A model generated the notes under the pieces. The model worked only from the letters and a program-made list of their open reading frames with translations, made no database searches and was not told where the DNA came from. Shown here in pieces: positions 63,968-64,000 of a stretch of DNA of 64,000 bases. The stretch is from contig JAQTWV010000001.1 in NCBI GenBank assembly GCA_028689115.1, positions 62,001 through 126,000 on the forward strand, given 5' to 3'. A program made the translations under genes and the position numbers. How positions within the stretch are numbered: position 1 is the stretch's first letter; every line of letters starts with the position of its first letter. Source of the stretch: Candidatus Altimarinota bacterium. Its GTDB lineage: Bacteria; Patescibacteriota; Gracilibacteria; BD1-5; UBA6164.

Positions 63968-64000
63968 AATAAAGTGTTATATTTTTTTATTTATATTTCA

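Overview
Organism and genetic code. The window is very AT-rich and reads as long, well-conserved proteins only if TGA is translated as glycine (stops TAA/TAG). TGA falls at invariant glycines, for example in the P-loops of the ATPases, the Gly-rich linker of a J-protein and the PP-loop of MnmA. This is the UGA=Gly code of the candidate phyla Absconditabacteria (SR1) and Gracilibacteria. CGG occurs only five times in frame, and three of those sit where homologues or in-window paralogues have tryptophan (the CHAP motif and the NQxW motif of the pilin repeats are the clearest). That is the signature of the Absconditabacterales code (CGA/CGG=Trp plus UGA=Gly). I therefore read the window as an Absconditabacterales genome, a reduced episymbiont or predator with type IV pili. 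Taxonomic placement is inference; the UGA reading is close to certain.

Layout. 1-2775 (minus): PilB-like ATPase with a repeat-rich membrane protein and the start of another gene. 2918-10440: hisS, then a pilus/adhesin block in both orientations (pilin fused to FISUMP, a short pilin, a LamG-like protein, a minor prepilin, a discoidin-domain protein). 10570-15738: CNNM/CorC transporter, nucleotidyltransferase, rubredoxin-superoxide reductase fusion, HerA/VirB4-like ATPase. 15829-24377: second pilus/adhesin block (two pilin-BspA-LRR fusions, two short pilins, a 978-residue pilin with Cys-rich repeats, LRRs and a MAM-like domain), with a J-protein between. 24393-34544: housekeeping (RecO-like, RluA-type pseudouridine synthase, HrcA, glycosyltransferase, MnmA, RecQ). 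34629-38869: second PilB-like ATPase, a prepilin, an LPKTG surface protein. 39040-46235: secE-nusG, greA, glmS, tRNA-Gln, rplU, LysM-CHAP hydrolase. 46267-54343: PilT/PilB-like ATPase with neighbours, trypsin-like protease, NUDIX, radA, an OB-fold protein and a small compositionally odd gene. 54344-54909: tRNA-Leu with duplicated and degenerate tRNA-like pieces. 54910-63904: rnr, then a muralytic/secreted cluster (LysM plus lysozyme-like, a Cys-His-Asp enzyme, a GH104-like muramidase sharing a domain with its neighbour) and small hypothetical proteins.

How it fits together. Three type IV pilus ATPases and at least eight prepilin-like proteins carrying interchangeable adhesive C-termini (FISUMP, BspA LRR, MAM; LamG and F5/8C on prepilin-like neighbours) suggest host-cell recognition at the pilus. 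The LysM/CHAP and lysozyme-like enzymes could open the host wall. No CRISPR array, insertion sequence, rRNA or complete prophage was seen. Convergent genes are very tightly packed and often terminate inside one shared bidirectional hairpin.
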